Below, piece by piece: positions 9,542 to 19,761 of a stretch of DNA of 64,000 bases; the first letter of the stretch is position 1, and the number at the start of each line of letters is the position of its first letter. The translations under genes and the position numbers were made by a program. Origin of the DNA: Scytonema sp. UIC 10036 (GTDB lineage Bacteria; Cyanobacteriota; Cyanobacteriia; Cyanobacteriales; Nostocaceae); assembly GCF_009725235.1 (NCBI RefSeq), contig NZ_WJFC01000002.1, forward strand, positions 62,001 to 126,000, given 5' to 3'. Under the pieces are notes generated by a model that had not been told where the DNA came from, did not search any database, and worked only from the letters and a program-made list of their open reading frames with translations.

Positions 9542-12151
9542 TTAGTCAAATGCCCGTCGTGTATTATCTTTTTTTCGCCGCCCAATTTTCAGTCCCTCAA
9601 ACCACAAAATACTGAATACTCCAGAGGCGAGACTAATTATTAAATCATCAAAATGCAGAAAAGAAAAACGGAATAGATGGCGCAATACAGGAAAATAAAG
9701 CACGAGTCCCATAAAAACTACTGCACCACCCATTACCCACCACAGTGCTTGATTGGGAGTGCGTAACATCTCTGGAATGGTACGCGACCAAGAGCGATTG
9801 CTCAAAATCATACTCAAATTCGAGACAATTAAGGTGGTAAAAGCAAGAGCGCGGGCATCAAATTCTCCATTTCCAGAATAATAAGACACAGCAAAGACAG
9901 CCACTAGCACTACTAATACACTTAATCCTTGCAACAATGCTAATTTCAAAGTGCGACGGCTAAATAATGGCTCCTTTGGGTTGCGGGGTGGACGCTTCAT
10001 CACATTACTTTCTTCTGGTTCTGCCTCAAACACTACGGTACAAGCTGGGTCAATAATTAGGTGTAGGAAGGCAATGTGGATAGGTAATAACACTAAAGGC
10101 CAATGAAAGATTACAGGAATCAACGACATCCCAGCAATGGGGATATGAACCGCTAAGGTATAAGCCATACCTTTTTTCAGGTTGTCAAATACTCGTCGCC
10201 CCAGCCTGACGGACTTGACAATGGAAGAAAAATCATCATCTAGCAATACCAAATCCGCAGACTCCCGCGCCACATCTGTACCCCTTTCGCCCATTGCAAT
10301 GCCAATATTGGCGGCTTTCAAAGCTGGGGCATCGTTTACCCCGTCTCCAGTCATCGCCACGATTTCGCCTGAGCGCTTCAAGGCATTAACAATCAGTAAT
10401 TTTTGCTCTGGGACAACCCGTGCAAAGATATTCACAGTTTGAATCCGAGAAAGCAACTCGCCTTCTGGCATCTTTTCTAATTCTGCTCCTGTGATGACTT
10501 CAGTAGCGGGTGTCAGTCCGATTTGACGGGCAATATTTTGGGCTGTTGCTGGATAATCACCTGTAATCATCACAACCCGAATCCCGGCAGTATAACACTC
10601 AGTAATGGCTGGCGCTACGGTAGGGCGCACTGGATCAGCCATGCCTACCAGTCCCAAAAATGCAAATACAAAGTCATGTTGTTTTTCAGGAAGAGAGTTT
10701 GGCTGATTGTCCGTTTGATGTCGCCCGATCGCTTTAGCGATACCCAAAACTCGCAAACCAGCAGCAGCCATTGTATTGATATGCTGTTCTAAGTCTCGCT
10801 TTTGTTCGGCATTAAAGTGACATAGATCGGCGATCGCTTCTGGCGCACCTTTGGTAGCAATGACTAATCTATTTTCTGGCGATCGCCAAACACAAGACAT
10901 CGCCAATAATTCACCAGACAGGGGATACTCGCGTAATATCTCCCAATCTTGATGTAAATGTTCAGTTCTGGCTAAATAGTCATCACCCACTTGTTTGAGG
11001 GCTTTTTCCATCGGGTCGAAGGGGTCTTTGCGACTGGCTAAAATCCCAAATTCGATTAACTCATGGTAAGTTTCTGGGAGTGCTTCCTGTTCGTGCAGAG
11101 CGACATCATAAAAACTGGGAGATACAAATAATTGCTGCACCGACATCCGGTTAAAAGTCAGTGTCCCAGTTTTATCGACACACAGAACCGTAGTAGAACC
11201 CAGTGTTTCCACCACAGGGACACGACGAGTCAACACCCTAGCTAAAGAAAATCTCCAAGCACCCAACGCCAAGAAAATCGCCAATACTACGGGAATTTCA
11301 TTAGGCAAAATAGCCATCGCCAGCGCCAACCCTGCCAGAACCCCTTGTAGCCAATTGCTCGTAGATGCGCCATAAATTACGACTACAGCCACACAAATAG
11401 CGATCGCTACAAAGGTCAGCTTACTAACAATCCGTCGAGTTTCCCTTTCCAGAACCGTCTGTTCCGGTTCCACAGTCTGCAAAGCTTTACCAATCTTGCC
11501 CATTTCTGTCTGCATACCAGTGGCATAGACTTGAGCAATACCCTGACCTTGGACTATCAGCGTTCCCGAATAGACAAAGGGCAAATCCTCACCACCAGGA
11601 CGGTGCTGGGATGCAGTTCTTATGGTGTTTGCTAAATCTGTGCTGTCCTTAACTGATTGCTTGCGTACAGGTAAAGATTCACCTGTTAACAAAGATTCAT
11701 CGACGCTCAAATGCGTAGACCACAGCACCACAGCATCCGCAGGAACTCTATCACCCTCTGACAAAACAATCACATCTTCACGCACCACTTCCCGTCCCGT
11801 AATCCGTTGGCGTTCTCCATCACGAATCACTAATGCACGCGGACTAGAGAGGTCACGTAACGCTTCCAGTGATTTTTCAGTTTTCTGTTCCTGGTATAAG
11901 TTAATGCCAACAATGAAAAAAACAAAGCCTAATAGGATTAACGCTTCCTGAACATCACCCAGAAACAAGTAAATGACACCACAGCCCAGCAAAAGTAGGA
12001 AAATAGGCTCTTGGAAGATTTCCAGCGCAATTCCCCAGACAGTACGCTTTTGGGTAGATAGTAGCTCATTATACCCTTCTTGCTTCAGGCGATCGCCTAC
12101 AGCTGATGCAGACAGCCCCGTGATAGATTCGAGTTCAATTTTATCAGCCAT
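9542..12151 (-). CDS. P-type cation-transporting ATPase (P2 type)
   Basis: The product has 869 residues. It has an N-terminal cation-ATPase domain (1-70) and early transmembrane helices near 45-85. The actuator domain contains LTGES. The helix-4 motif ILPNEIPVVLAIFLALG comes before the phosphorylation site CVDKTGTLT. The P domain contains TGDGVNDAPALKAANIGIA, and the C-terminal membrane domain contains IAFLHLIIDPACTVVFEAEP. These are all the catalytic motifs of a P2 pump. The PNEIP variant of the helix-4 motif differs from the PEGLP of SERCA, so the ion is uncertain (calcium, manganese or sodium/potassium). The neighbours are redox and iron-type lipoproteins transcribed in the same direction. 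Confidence 0.9.
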   Translation of the reverse strand: MADKIELESITGLSASAVGDRLKQEGYNELLSTQKRTVWGIALEIFQEPIFLLLLGCGVIYLFLGDVQEALILLGFVFFIVGINLYQEQKTEKSLEALRDLSSPRALVIRDGERQRITGREVVREDVIVLSEGDRVPADAVVLWSTHLSVDESLLTGESLPVRKQSVKDSTDLANTIRTASQHRPGGEDLPFVYSGTLIVQGQGIAQVYATGMQTEMGKIGKALQTVEPEQTVLERETRRIVSKLTFVAIAICVAVVVIYGASTSNWLQGVLAGLALAMAILPNEIPVVLAIFLALGAWRFSLARVLTRRVPVVETLGSTTVLCVDKTGTLTFNRMSVQQLFVSPSFYDVALHEQEALPETYHELIEFGILASRKDPFDPMEKALKQVGDDYLARTEHLHQDWEILREYPLSGELLAMSCVWRSPENRLVIATKGAPEAIADLCHFNAEQKRDLEQHINTMAAAGLRVLGIAKAIGRHQTDNQPNSLPEKQHDFVFAFLGLVGMADPVRPTVAPAITECYTAGIRVVMITGDYPATAQNIARQIGLTPATEVITGAELEKMPEGELLSRIQTVNIFARVVPEQKLLIVNALKRSGEIVAMTGDGVNDAPALKAANIGIAMGERGTDVARESADLVLLDDDFSSIVKSVRLGRRVFDNLKKGMAYTLAVHIPIAGMSLIPVIFHWPLVLLPIHIAFLHLIIDPACTVVFEAEPEESNVMKRPPRNPKEPLFSRRTLKLALLQGLSVLVVLVAVFAVSYYSGNGEFDARALAFTTLIVSNLSMILSNRSWSRTIPEMLRTPNQALWWVMGGAVVFMGLVLYFPVLRHLFRFSFLHFDDLIISLASGVFSILWFEGLKIGRRKKDNTRRAFD

Positions 12152-12221
12152 TTTCCCCTCTGCGACTTTGCGACTCTGCGTGAATTTTTCATTGTGTCAA
12201 TCAGCAACGCTGTTTTTTGAA

Positions 12222-12650
12222 TTACGAATTACGAATTACCAACACATCCCCACCTTCCAACTTAGCTGTGTAAGTTTGTAATGGTTTTGTTGCAGGGCCT
12301 CCCAAAACCTTGCCATCTGGTGCAAATTTCGACTCGTGACAGGGACAAACAAAAGATTTCTGATTTGCTTCCCAATTTACAGCACAACCTGCATGAGTAC
12401 AGGTTGAATTGACAGCAATCAGACCATTATTCTCAGTGGGATTACGTATGATAATTACATCCTGATTGAGAATATGACCTTTTTGGTCTAACTCTGCTAC
12501 AGTCCCTATAGCTTTAAAGCCATCAGAACGAGGTGGAGCATTACTTAACTTAGAAGGTGTAGATTGAGAAGAACAGGCGGCTATGGCCACAGGTAAGGAA
12601 GTAAAAATTGCCCCTAAACCCACCCAGCCAAAAAATTCACGTCGATTCAT
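12222..12650 (-). CDS. Rieske [2Fe-2S] lipoprotein
   Basis: This 142-residue protein carries both Rieske motifs, CTHAGC and CPCHESKF followed by GGPA, with the two Cys/His pairs that ligate a 2Fe-2S cluster. The N-terminus has a twin-arginine start (MNRREFFGWVG) and a hydrophobic stretch ending in AAC, so it is probably Tat-exported and may be lipid-anchored. It is a free-standing Rieske protein, not petC of the b6f complex, which has a longer N-terminal helix. It starts three bases after the ferritin-like gene stops, so they form an operon. The last codons lie in an ATTCGTAATTCGTAATTC repeat. Confidence 0.9.
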   Translation of the reverse strand: MNRREFFGWVGLGAIFTSLPVAIAACSSQSTPSKLSNAPPRSDGFKAIGTVAELDQKGHILNQDVIIIRNPTENNGLIAVNSTCTHAGCAVNWEANQKSFVCPCHESKFAPDGKVLGGPATKPLQTYTAKLEGGDVLVIRNS

Positions 12651-12653
12651 AAC

Positions 12654-13340
12654 CTAGCTAACCTTCTCAAAAGGCTTTAAACAATTTTTACTATTTGCAT
12701 CAAGTGTTGTATAACCAGATACAGGGCAGACATATAAAGGACGATTTGCCTGTTTCCAAGAAGCGAGGTGATTCTTAGCTGTGGTGTAAAGTTTGGCGTG
12801 TTCCGTTTCTGCTTCTAAAGCGTAGTTAAAGGTTTGGACAGCAGCTTGATTACCAACCTGTTTCGCCTCTTTAATAAAGTTGGGATACATAGTATCGCGT
12901 TCATAGGACTCACCTTTAATAGCCTGTGTCAGATTTTCAGCAGTAGATTTGACTACAGGTGTAGCAATATTATTTTTCGGTGTGCCGCCCATTCCCTGAA
13001 TCACCTTAGCATGATTATCTCGGTGAATCGCTTCTGCCCGTGCGGCGGCGCGGAAGAGACTACCAACCTCCTTGTAACCTTCCCCATCAGCTTTTTGTGC
13101 AAAAGCCAGATACATTACATGGGCGTTAGATTCCCCATTGTAAGCAGAGATGAGATTTTTGACTGTGGTAGACTCAGGCTTAGTATTAGCTTGGGTAGCA
13201 GGTTGAACAACAGGCGCAGATGGTTCAACAATCGCCACTGGAGTTTTTGGACTGCAACCATTTAAACCTAGAATACTCAGTGCAGTTGCTCCAGATATAG
13301 CAACAGTCTTAAAAAATCGCACTTTCTCTGGAAAACTCAT
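12654..13340 (-). CDS. Ferritin-like (rubrerythrin-type) lipoprotein
   Basis: The product has 228 residues. Residues 1-29 form a lipoprotein-like signal (hydrophobic stretch then LGLNGCS). Residues 60-200 hold two helical pairs with the E...ExxH metal-binding pattern of ferritin-like di-iron proteins (ARAEAIHRDNHAKV and LEAETEHAKLY). The C-terminus YVCPVSGYTTLDANSKNC resembles a shortened rubredoxin-like end, though only some of the cysteines are kept. It is exported rather than cytosolic, unlike classic rubrerythrin. Its pairing with a Rieske protein suggests periplasmic electron transfer or peroxide or iron handling, which is an inference. Confidence 0.8.
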   Translation of the reverse strand: MSFPEKVRFFKTVAISGATALSILGLNGCSPKTPVAIVEPSAPVVQPATQANTKPESTTVKNLISAYNGESNAHVMYLAFAQKADGEGYKEVGSLFRAAARAEAIHRDNHAKVIQGMGGTPKNNIATPVVKSTAENLTQAIKGESYERDTMYPNFIKEAKQVGNQAAVQTFNYALEAETEHAKLYTTAKNHLASWKQANRPLYVCPVSGYTTLDANSKNCLKPFEKVS

Positions 13341-13515
13341 GACGGAACTCTCCTATAGATAGATGCAAAAGCAGAATTAAGTGTGCAAAGCTATTTATTT
13401 AGTCCTACGCCACAACTAACAACAGAGTTAGGTATGCCGAGTTATCAGGTAACATCGATTTACCTCTACACAACTCATAGAGTAAAACAAAGAAAGTAAG
13501 GAACTAGTAAAGAGA

Positions 13516-14919
13516 TTACTCAACTATCGGTAACTTCACCCGAAAACAACTTCCCACACCGACTCTACTCGTCACAAAAATCTCACCACCATGAGCCTGA
13601 GTAATAGCTTGGACAATAGCTAAACCCAAACCCGAACCACCTTGACGACGAGAACGAGCTTTTTCCGCACGCCAAAAGCGGTTAAATACTAAGGGTAAAT
13701 GTTCAGGTGCGATACCAATACCAGTATCTGCCACTTCAATCACCACAAAATCATCCCTTTTAACGATTTCCACTCTGACTAAACCGCCATTAGACGTATA
13801 TTGCAGAGCATTTTCTAATAAATTCCCAAATAGTCGTTGTAACTGATGTGCATCCCCCTTTACCCACACCGCATCAATCAAGTTAGCATCTAAAGTAATT
13901 TCTTGAGATTCTGCCTGCGGCTGTAAGGTATCAATTAAATCAATTAAAATTTCATCTATGGGTATGGGAATTGCGGTTTTAGGCAAACTTATAGGTGCAG
14001 AATCACTTCTGGCTAACAACAGTAAATCCTCTACCAAGTGCGTCATCTGCTTTGTTGCGCCCTCTATGATGTCGATTTTTTTGACATCACTGGGATGAAT
14101 ACGTTCTGGGTGATTTTGGATAACTTCTACAGTCGTTTTAATCGCCGTCAGAGGACTGCGTAATTCATGGGACGCATCCGCCGTAAACTGTTGTAATTGC
14201 TGGAAACTCTGCTCAATCGGTTGCAAGGCTTTACTCGTTAACCACCAACCTGTACCACTAATTAAAACCGTCCCCAAAACACCACCAATACCCAAACCCA
14301 TCAACAGTCTCTCCAGTTCTTTTTGTACTTCCACTGTTGATGCACTGACACGCACATAACCTAAAAGTTGTTGATTTTTTCCTGAAGAATAAACCGGAAT
14401 AGTTAATATCCTGATGCCATTTTGCTGCCACGAGTGAAAATTAGTCAGAAATGGTGTTTCGGGAAATTGCTTTCCTGCCTTTCCTAATAATTGCTGCCCA
14501 GCGTCAAACCATTCTACACTCTGACCATACAGCCGCAAATCTTGCCAAGGAATATCCAAATCCCCATCATTATCTAAAATTCGCGGCATTTTGCGATGCA
14601 CAGCCGTCCTATCCGCCTGAATAGCCGATAAATTATGAGCAGCCGCATCCGCCAATGTCAACAACTGCCTATCTAATTGCTGACTGAGACTATAAGCAAA
14701 AAAATGATACACTACTACCGATGACAGTCCCATCACCACCATCATCGCCATTAAATAAGATAACAGTAATCGCCAGCCGGTAGCGCGAAACTGGGGGTTA
14801 GTTAAAATATCTACCCGTCGCCAAGGTACGATAAATTTTCTATCCGCAAACCTACTTTTGTTCCTATAAGTTTTGTTTAAGCCGATACCCAAGCCCGTAA
14901 ACAGTTTCGATAAAATCAT
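13516..14919 (-). CDS. Sensor histidine kinase (OmpR-type partner)
   Basis: This membrane-bound kinase has transmembrane helices near residues 46-70 and 203-226 flanking a periplasmic sensor domain. The dimerisation box ASHELRSPLTAIK follows, with the phospho-accepting His at about 251. A HATPase domain contains NLLENALQY, DTGIGIAPEHL and GGSGLGLAIVQ. The start is uncertain. The frame is open to 15048 but overlaps the response regulator deeply. I chose the ATG at 14919 (467 residues), and a TTG at 14892 is also possible. It overlaps the regulator gene by about 56 bases, so the pair is translationally coupled. The organisation resembles RppAB/NrsRS pairs of cyanobacteria, and the signal is unknown. 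Confidence 0.85.
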   Translation of the reverse strand: MILSKLFTGLGIGLNKTYRNKSRFADRKFIVPWRRVDILTNPQFRATGWRLLLSYLMAMMVVMGLSSVVVYHFFAYSLSQQLDRQLLTLADAAAHNLSAIQADRTAVHRKMPRILDNDGDLDIPWQDLRLYGQSVEWFDAGQQLLGKAGKQFPETPFLTNFHSWQQNGIRILTIPVYSSGKNQQLLGYVRVSASTVEVQKELERLLMGLGIGGVLGTVLISGTGWWLTSKALQPIEQSFQQLQQFTADASHELRSPLTAIKTTVEVIQNHPERIHPSDVKKIDIIEGATKQMTHLVEDLLLLARSDSAPISLPKTAIPIPIDEILIDLIDTLQPQAESQEITLDANLIDAVWVKGDAHQLQRLFGNLLENALQYTSNGGLVRVEIVKRDDFVVIEVADTGIGIAPEHLPLVFNRFWRAEKARSRRQGGSGLGLAIVQAITQAHGGEIFVTSRVGVGSCFRVKLPIVE

Positions 14920-15541
14920 CTTTTGCTCCTGCGGCTTTGAGTTTTTGACGTATTCCTCGAATATGTACCTTGATTGTATCTTGTCCAGGTGGGTCAATAG
15001 ATGGCCACAGGTGGTCAAGAATTTGATGGCGACTGAGAACATGCCCATTATTACGCAGAAAAAGTTCTAGTAATTGGTACTCTTTAGGTGTCATTAATAA
15101 CAATTTATTCTTATAAGTAACAGTACAGTTGGCTGGGTCAAGCCGCAGTCCGCCCCACTCCAAAAAAGTCGATATTGTCGTATTTCCACGTCGCAGCAAA
15201 GCCCGAATACGTGCTAGTAATTCTTTTAAATCAAAAGGTTTGATGACGTAATCATCTGCACCTGCATCCAAACCTAGTACTTTATCAGTACTGCTATCTC
15301 TCGCAGTCAACATCAGCACTGGCAGCCCATAACCACGCTGACGTAATCTTTGACACAATTCTATACCATTCAATTTTGGTAGCATCACATCCAGAAGGAT
15401 TAGATCATAGTCAAATGCCGTTATGAAGTCCCATCCTTCCTCACCGTCACCAGCTACATCAATTGCGTAATTATTATCAGTTAAGGCTTCTGTAAGAGAT
15501 GCAGCAATCCATTTATCATCTTCAACTAATAAAAATTTCAT
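14864..15541 (-). CDS. OmpR-family response regulator
   Basis: The product has 225 residues. A receiver domain (1-115) has acidic residues E7, D8 and D9, the phosphorylated D51 in LILLDVMLP, and the conserved Lys in DYVIKPFDL. A winged-helix DNA-binding domain follows (130-223, TPKEYQLLELFLRNNGHVLS and a DTIKVHIRGIRQKL recognition helix). It precedes and overlaps its cognate kinase. Similar pairs control metal or redox genes in cyanobacteria. The adjacent ATPase, Rieske and ferritin-like genes on the same strand are plausible targets, but no operator was identified. Confidence 0.9.
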   Translation of the reverse strand: MKFLLVEDDKWIAASLTEALTDNNYAIDVAGDGEEGWDFITAFDYDLILLDVMLPKLNGIELCQRLRQRGYGLPVLMLTARDSSTDKVLGLDAGADDYVIKPFDLKELLARIRALLRRGNTTISTFLEWGGLRLDPANCTVTYKNKLLLMTPKEYQLLELFLRNNGHVLSRHQILDHLWPSIDPPGQDTIKVHIRGIRQKLKAAGAKDDFIETVYGLGYRLKQNL

Positions 15542-15558
15542 AACGGCACATATAAATA

Positions 15559-15762
15559 TTAATAACTATATGGTGAACTCCAAAAATCGTAGGCGGCACA
15601 GGTGGCCGCCAGATTTCCACACGCTTGTGGCACACTACTTGATGGCTGAGATGCTAAGTCCTCTACAAGCTTTATTAACCGCTTATTTCTCCGTGCATCC
15701 CCTAACTCAGCATGTTGTAATTCTATCTCTGCCCACTTCTGCATCTTTTTCCCCACCCTCAA
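15559..15762 (-). pseudogene. IS4/Tn5-type transposase N-terminal fragment
   Basis: These 67 residues match the N-terminal DNA-binding domain of IS4-family (Tn5-like) transposases: WAEIELQHAELGDARRNKRL, then LASQPSSSVPQACG and YDFWSSPY. Full-length enzymes are over 400 residues. Here the frame ends right after the conserved WSSPY word and the DDE catalytic domain is absent. This is a truncated relic. Confidence 0.8.
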
Positions 15763-16029
15763 CTCCTTTGTTCTCTCAAAACTATACCCATCAATGCTTT
15801 CCTTATTATTTTAAATAGTAATGACTAATGAAGTATATGAGCATTTTCAGCTTGGTGATAAATCTTTACGAGTTCTTTACCTTTGCGGCCTTATTCTTAG
15901 GAAGAAGTTTAGGGTTAAGAATATATTTATCTGGTAGAAACTAACCCCATAAATGTTGCTATTAGTGCTGGCAAACAGGAAAATATTCACTTGTGTAAAT
16001 TACAGCTTAATTAATCGAGGAGTTTTACA

Positions 16030-16458
16030 ATGAAGCATTTTCAACTAATATCGAGCGTTGCAGGTATAAGCTTACTAGCTTTGGTAGGCTGCACTAGTCC
16101 CGAACAAGCTACTATCCAAACTCCCCCATCTGTGACTCCTAATGCTAGCGTAGCATCAGCCCCAACAACAACATCCACTATAGGTAATAATAGTTTACTA
16201 ACTATAGTATCCAAGACTAAAACCGCAGTTACATCTGGCGACTTTGTTCAGGCTAAAAAAGAATTTGATAAATTTGAGGATGCTTGGAAAGAAGTTGAGG
16301 ACGGTATCAAAGCTAAATCTCGTAATAATTATGAAACTATAGAGACAAATCTGGATGAGGTTACAGGAGAACTCAAAGCTTCTAAACCCCAAAAAGAGAA
16401 ATTAATGACAGCATTGCAGTCTTTAGAAAAAACCATTACTGCTGTTTCAAAATCTTAA
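16030..16458 (+). CDS. Lipoprotein with helical DUF4363-like domain
   Basis: This 142-residue protein has a lipoprotein signal (MKHFQLISSVAGISLLALVGC, lipidated Cys at 21) preceded by a GAGG ribosome site. A Ser/Thr/Pro-rich linker (22-60) follows. The C-terminal helical domain (60-140) has the words AKKEFDKFEDAWKEVEDGIK and YETIETNLDEV. They resemble the helical periplasmic domain attached to FTR1-type iron permeases and DUF4363 proteins. No permease is adjacent, so the role is unknown. It probably sits on the outer face of the plasma membrane or in the periplasm. Confidence 0.65.
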   Translation: MKHFQLISSVAGISLLALVGCTSPEQATIQTPPSVTPNASVASAPTTTSTIGNNSLLTIVSKTKTAVTSGDFVQAKKEFDKFEDAWKEVEDGIKAKSRNNYETIETNLDEVTGELKASKPQKEKLMTALQSLEKTITAVSKS

Positions 16459-16582
16459 CTATACCGATTCTCGCTTGAGTGAAATAGTATCGGAGCAGCC
16501 ACTTCCGATATTTGAGCTACAACCCTAATTGCATAAGTATTTAACCATCTCAGACACAACCTAAAAATCAAATTTTAACAAA

Positions 16583-16707
16583 AAGGCAGAAGTAGGAGGG
16601 CAGAGGGCAGCTATGTAATGCCCTCGTACTTCTCACGACCGAAGGGAGTAAAGGGTTTGAATCCCCATCTATAACAAATCCTTCTGCCTTCTGCCCTCTG
16701 CCTTCTT
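16583..16707. repeat. Imperfect inverted repeat (GGCAGAGGGCAG type)
   Basis: The 310-base gap before mgtA carries arms AAGGCAGAAGTAGGAGGGC at 16583 and the near complement ending CTGCCCTCTGCCTTC at about 16705, with about 70 bases between. The arms are built from short AGGCAGAGGGC words that recur widely in filamentous cyanobacteria. A hairpin-forming, MITE-like repeat is likely. No gene is visible in the gap. Confidence 0.6.
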
Positions 16708-16769
16708 CAAGATTACCTTTTTTTTGGTAAGCTTATGGTTCCAATGCATCAAAAAAGGATGCGATCGCT

Positions 16770-19507
16770 ATGAAACCCGACTCTCACAACAAAACGATAT
16801 TTAGGAGTATATGGGGATGGAAGGGAAAATCTAGTCATCTACTCCAGAAAGCCTCCTCTGTTCCGCCAGCGTTACCCACAAAATTGATTCAACTTGCTCA
16901 CAACAATGTAGAAGCGGTTTTGAAAATACTAAATACTTCCTCCGAGGGGTTAAGCGAACTCCAGTCCGATCTGCGTTTGCACAAAATTGGGCTGAACGAG
17001 ATTGCTCATGAGAAACCGCCGAAGTGGTACATTCAGTTGTTAAAGACGTTTCAAAATCCACTAGCGATTTTATTGATTATTCTGGCAGTTATTGCTCTGT
17101 TGACTGGAGATATCAGAGCTGCTGTGATTATTTTCAGTATGGTGGTTTTTAGTGTAATTCTGCGCTTCTCTCAAGAATTTCGCTCCAGTCAAGCAGCAGA
17201 AAAACTACGGGAGATGGTGCATACTACTGCCACCGTGAGCCGTAAAGATCCCCGTAAAGATATTTCTCCCAGTTTGGCACAGGATATGGGCTTGACGCTC
17301 AATCTTGATGTTCCAAGCCGACAGGAAATCCCAATTAAATTTTTGGTTCCGGGTGATGTGGTCTTCCTAGGGCTGGAGACATGATTCCAGCGGATGTGCG
17401 TTTGATTACGGCGAAGGATTTGTTTGTGAGCCAGGGTACTTTGACCGGAGAGTCTTTGCCTGTTGAGAAACAGCCCACGTTGCCCAACGATCAGTTACAG
17501 ATCCAAAATCCGTTGGAACTGGCAAATCTTTGTTTCTTAGGCACAAACGTCATCAGCGGTACAGGAATTGCTGTTGTGATCCAAACAGGTAGCAATACTT
17601 ACTTGGGTTCTCTGGCGAAAACCGTGGTCGGTCGCAAGACGATGACCAGCTTTGATAAGGGCGTGAATGATGTCAGTTTGTTGCTACTGCGCTTCATGCT
17701 GGTGATGGCCCCAGTTGTTTTTGCGATCAATGGTTTGATCAAAAAGAACTGGGGAGAGGCTTTCTTTTTTGCTCTCTCGGTAGCCGTGGGGTTAACCCCA
17801 GAGATGTTGCCGATGATCGTGACTGCAAACCTGGCGCGAGGGGCGATCGCCATGTCTGAGAAAAAGGTGATCGTCAAGAATATCGATACTATTCAAAACT
17901 TTGGGGCGATGGACATTCTGTGTACCGATAAAACGGGCACCCTCACCCAGGACAAAATAGTCTTGGAAATGCACTTAGACATTTATGGGGAAGAAAATGA
18001 AGAGGTTTTAGAATTTGCCTATCTCAATAGCTTCTACCAGACGGGTTTAAAGAATCTGCTGGATGTGGCAGTCCTGGAACATATTGAACTCCACGAATCC
18101 TTAAAAGTTGAACATAAGTTTCTCAAAATTGATGAAATTCCTTTTGATTTTCTCCGTCGTCGCATGTCTGTTGTGGTTGAAGAAGAAAATCATCACCATG
18201 AGCTAATTTGCAAAGGAGCCGTTGAAGAAATTCTCCAAATTTGCACGCAGGTTAAAGCGAATGATCGGATTTTGTCCGTTGATGACTCGATCCTCAAGCA
18301 AGTCACACAGTTAAATCGGGAACTTAATGAAGATGGGCTAAGAGTAATCGCAGTGGCTTATAAAGAATTACCCCTGGACAAGCGCAGTTACTCCGTTGCC
18401 GATGAACACAATTTAATTTTGATCGGTTTGATTGCGTTTCTCGATCCTCCTAAAGACTCGGCAGCACGGGCGATCGCCGCTCTTAACAAAAGTGGGGTGC
18501 AGGTAAAAGTTTTAACTGGCGACAACCACATCGTTACCCTCAAAACTTGTAAGGATGTGGGTTTATATGTTCACCACACCCTATTGGGCAGCGAGGTTGA
18601 GTCCCTATCGGATGAACAACTGACGGATCTTGCTGAAACCACTACCATTTTTGCCAAACTATCTCCTCTGCAAAAATCGCGAATTATCCAGGTTCTTCGT
18701 CGTAAAGGTCATATTGTCGGGTTTATGGGAGATGGCATCAACGATGCCGCTGCACTGCGAGAAGCGGATGTCGGTATATCCGTGGATACAGCCGTGGATA
18801 TTGCCAAGGAATCTGCTGACATCATTTTGTTAGAAAAAAGTTTGATGGTGCTGGAAGAAGGACTTCTCGAAGGTCGCAAAACTTTCGGCAACATCGTTAA
18901 GTATATCAAAATGGGTACGAGTTCTAACTTTGGCAATATGTTTAGCGTTTTAGGTGCTAGCGCATTGCTACCATTTCTGCCGATGCAGCCTGTGCAAATC
19001 TTAGTCAATAATCTACTTTACGATTTCTCCCAAACTGGAATTCCGTTTGACCATGTAGATCGGGAATATCTGACAAAACCTCGGAAGTGGCAGGTTGGTG
19101 ATATTCAAAAATTTATGCTCTACATTGGCCCAATGAGTTCAATTTTTGACTATGCGACCTATGCGTTGATGTGGTTTGTTTTTCAAGCCAATACGGTCGA
19201 GCAGCAAGCCTTGTTTCAAACAGGCTGGTTTGTCGAAAGTCTAATGACCCAAACATTAATTGTTTACATCATTCGGACTCCCAAAATTCCCTTCTTGCAA
19301 AGTCGTCCATCTCTACCCATGCTATTGGTTACTCTCAGCATCATGGCAGTTGTTATCTATCTGCCGTTTTCACCGATCGCCCCTGTAATAGGATTCGTTC
19401 CCCTACCTGCTAAATACTTCCTCTGGTTAGCGTTGATTTTGTCCAGTTATTGTGTCCTCACTCAACTTGTGAAGACTTGGTTTGTCAAAAAGTATGGGTA
19501 TAACTGA
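16770..19507 (+). pseudogene. mgtA: Magnesium-type P-ATPase (MgtA/MgtB-like), frameshifted
   Basis: Two overlapping frames together encode one MgtA-like pump. Residues 1-204 (16770-17384) cover the N-terminal domain and the start of the actuator domain and end FLVPGDVVFLGLET. The second frame resumes AGDMIPADVRL and runs to 19507, with LTGES, the phosphorylation site CTDKTGTLT, GFMGDGINDAAALREADVGI and the C-terminal membrane domain with VNNLLYDFSQTGIPFD. Joining the frames needs one added base near 17371, so this is a one-base deletion or a sequencing error. MgtA imports magnesium across the plasma membrane. As written the gene would yield only a 204-residue stub. The VNNLLYDFSQ signature favours magnesium over calcium. 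Confidence 0.85.
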
Positions 19508-19761
19508 GCAGGAGTAGGAGGTTGTAATGTAAGTCTTGAGCCGATATCTGACCAACAAATTGCAATATGACCTGAAAACACTTGATTTTACTTTGTAAAT
19601 AACGGCTTTTTTGACTTTAATGTAGCAATTACGAATGGTCTACCGCCAACAAGGTATTAAAAATAATCAAGATTAAATAAAAAATAATCAAGAATCTAGA
19701 TTATTGAATGTATAATGAACGCCGTAAAGTATAGAGACGGCTTTCCTAAAGTGTAACTACA

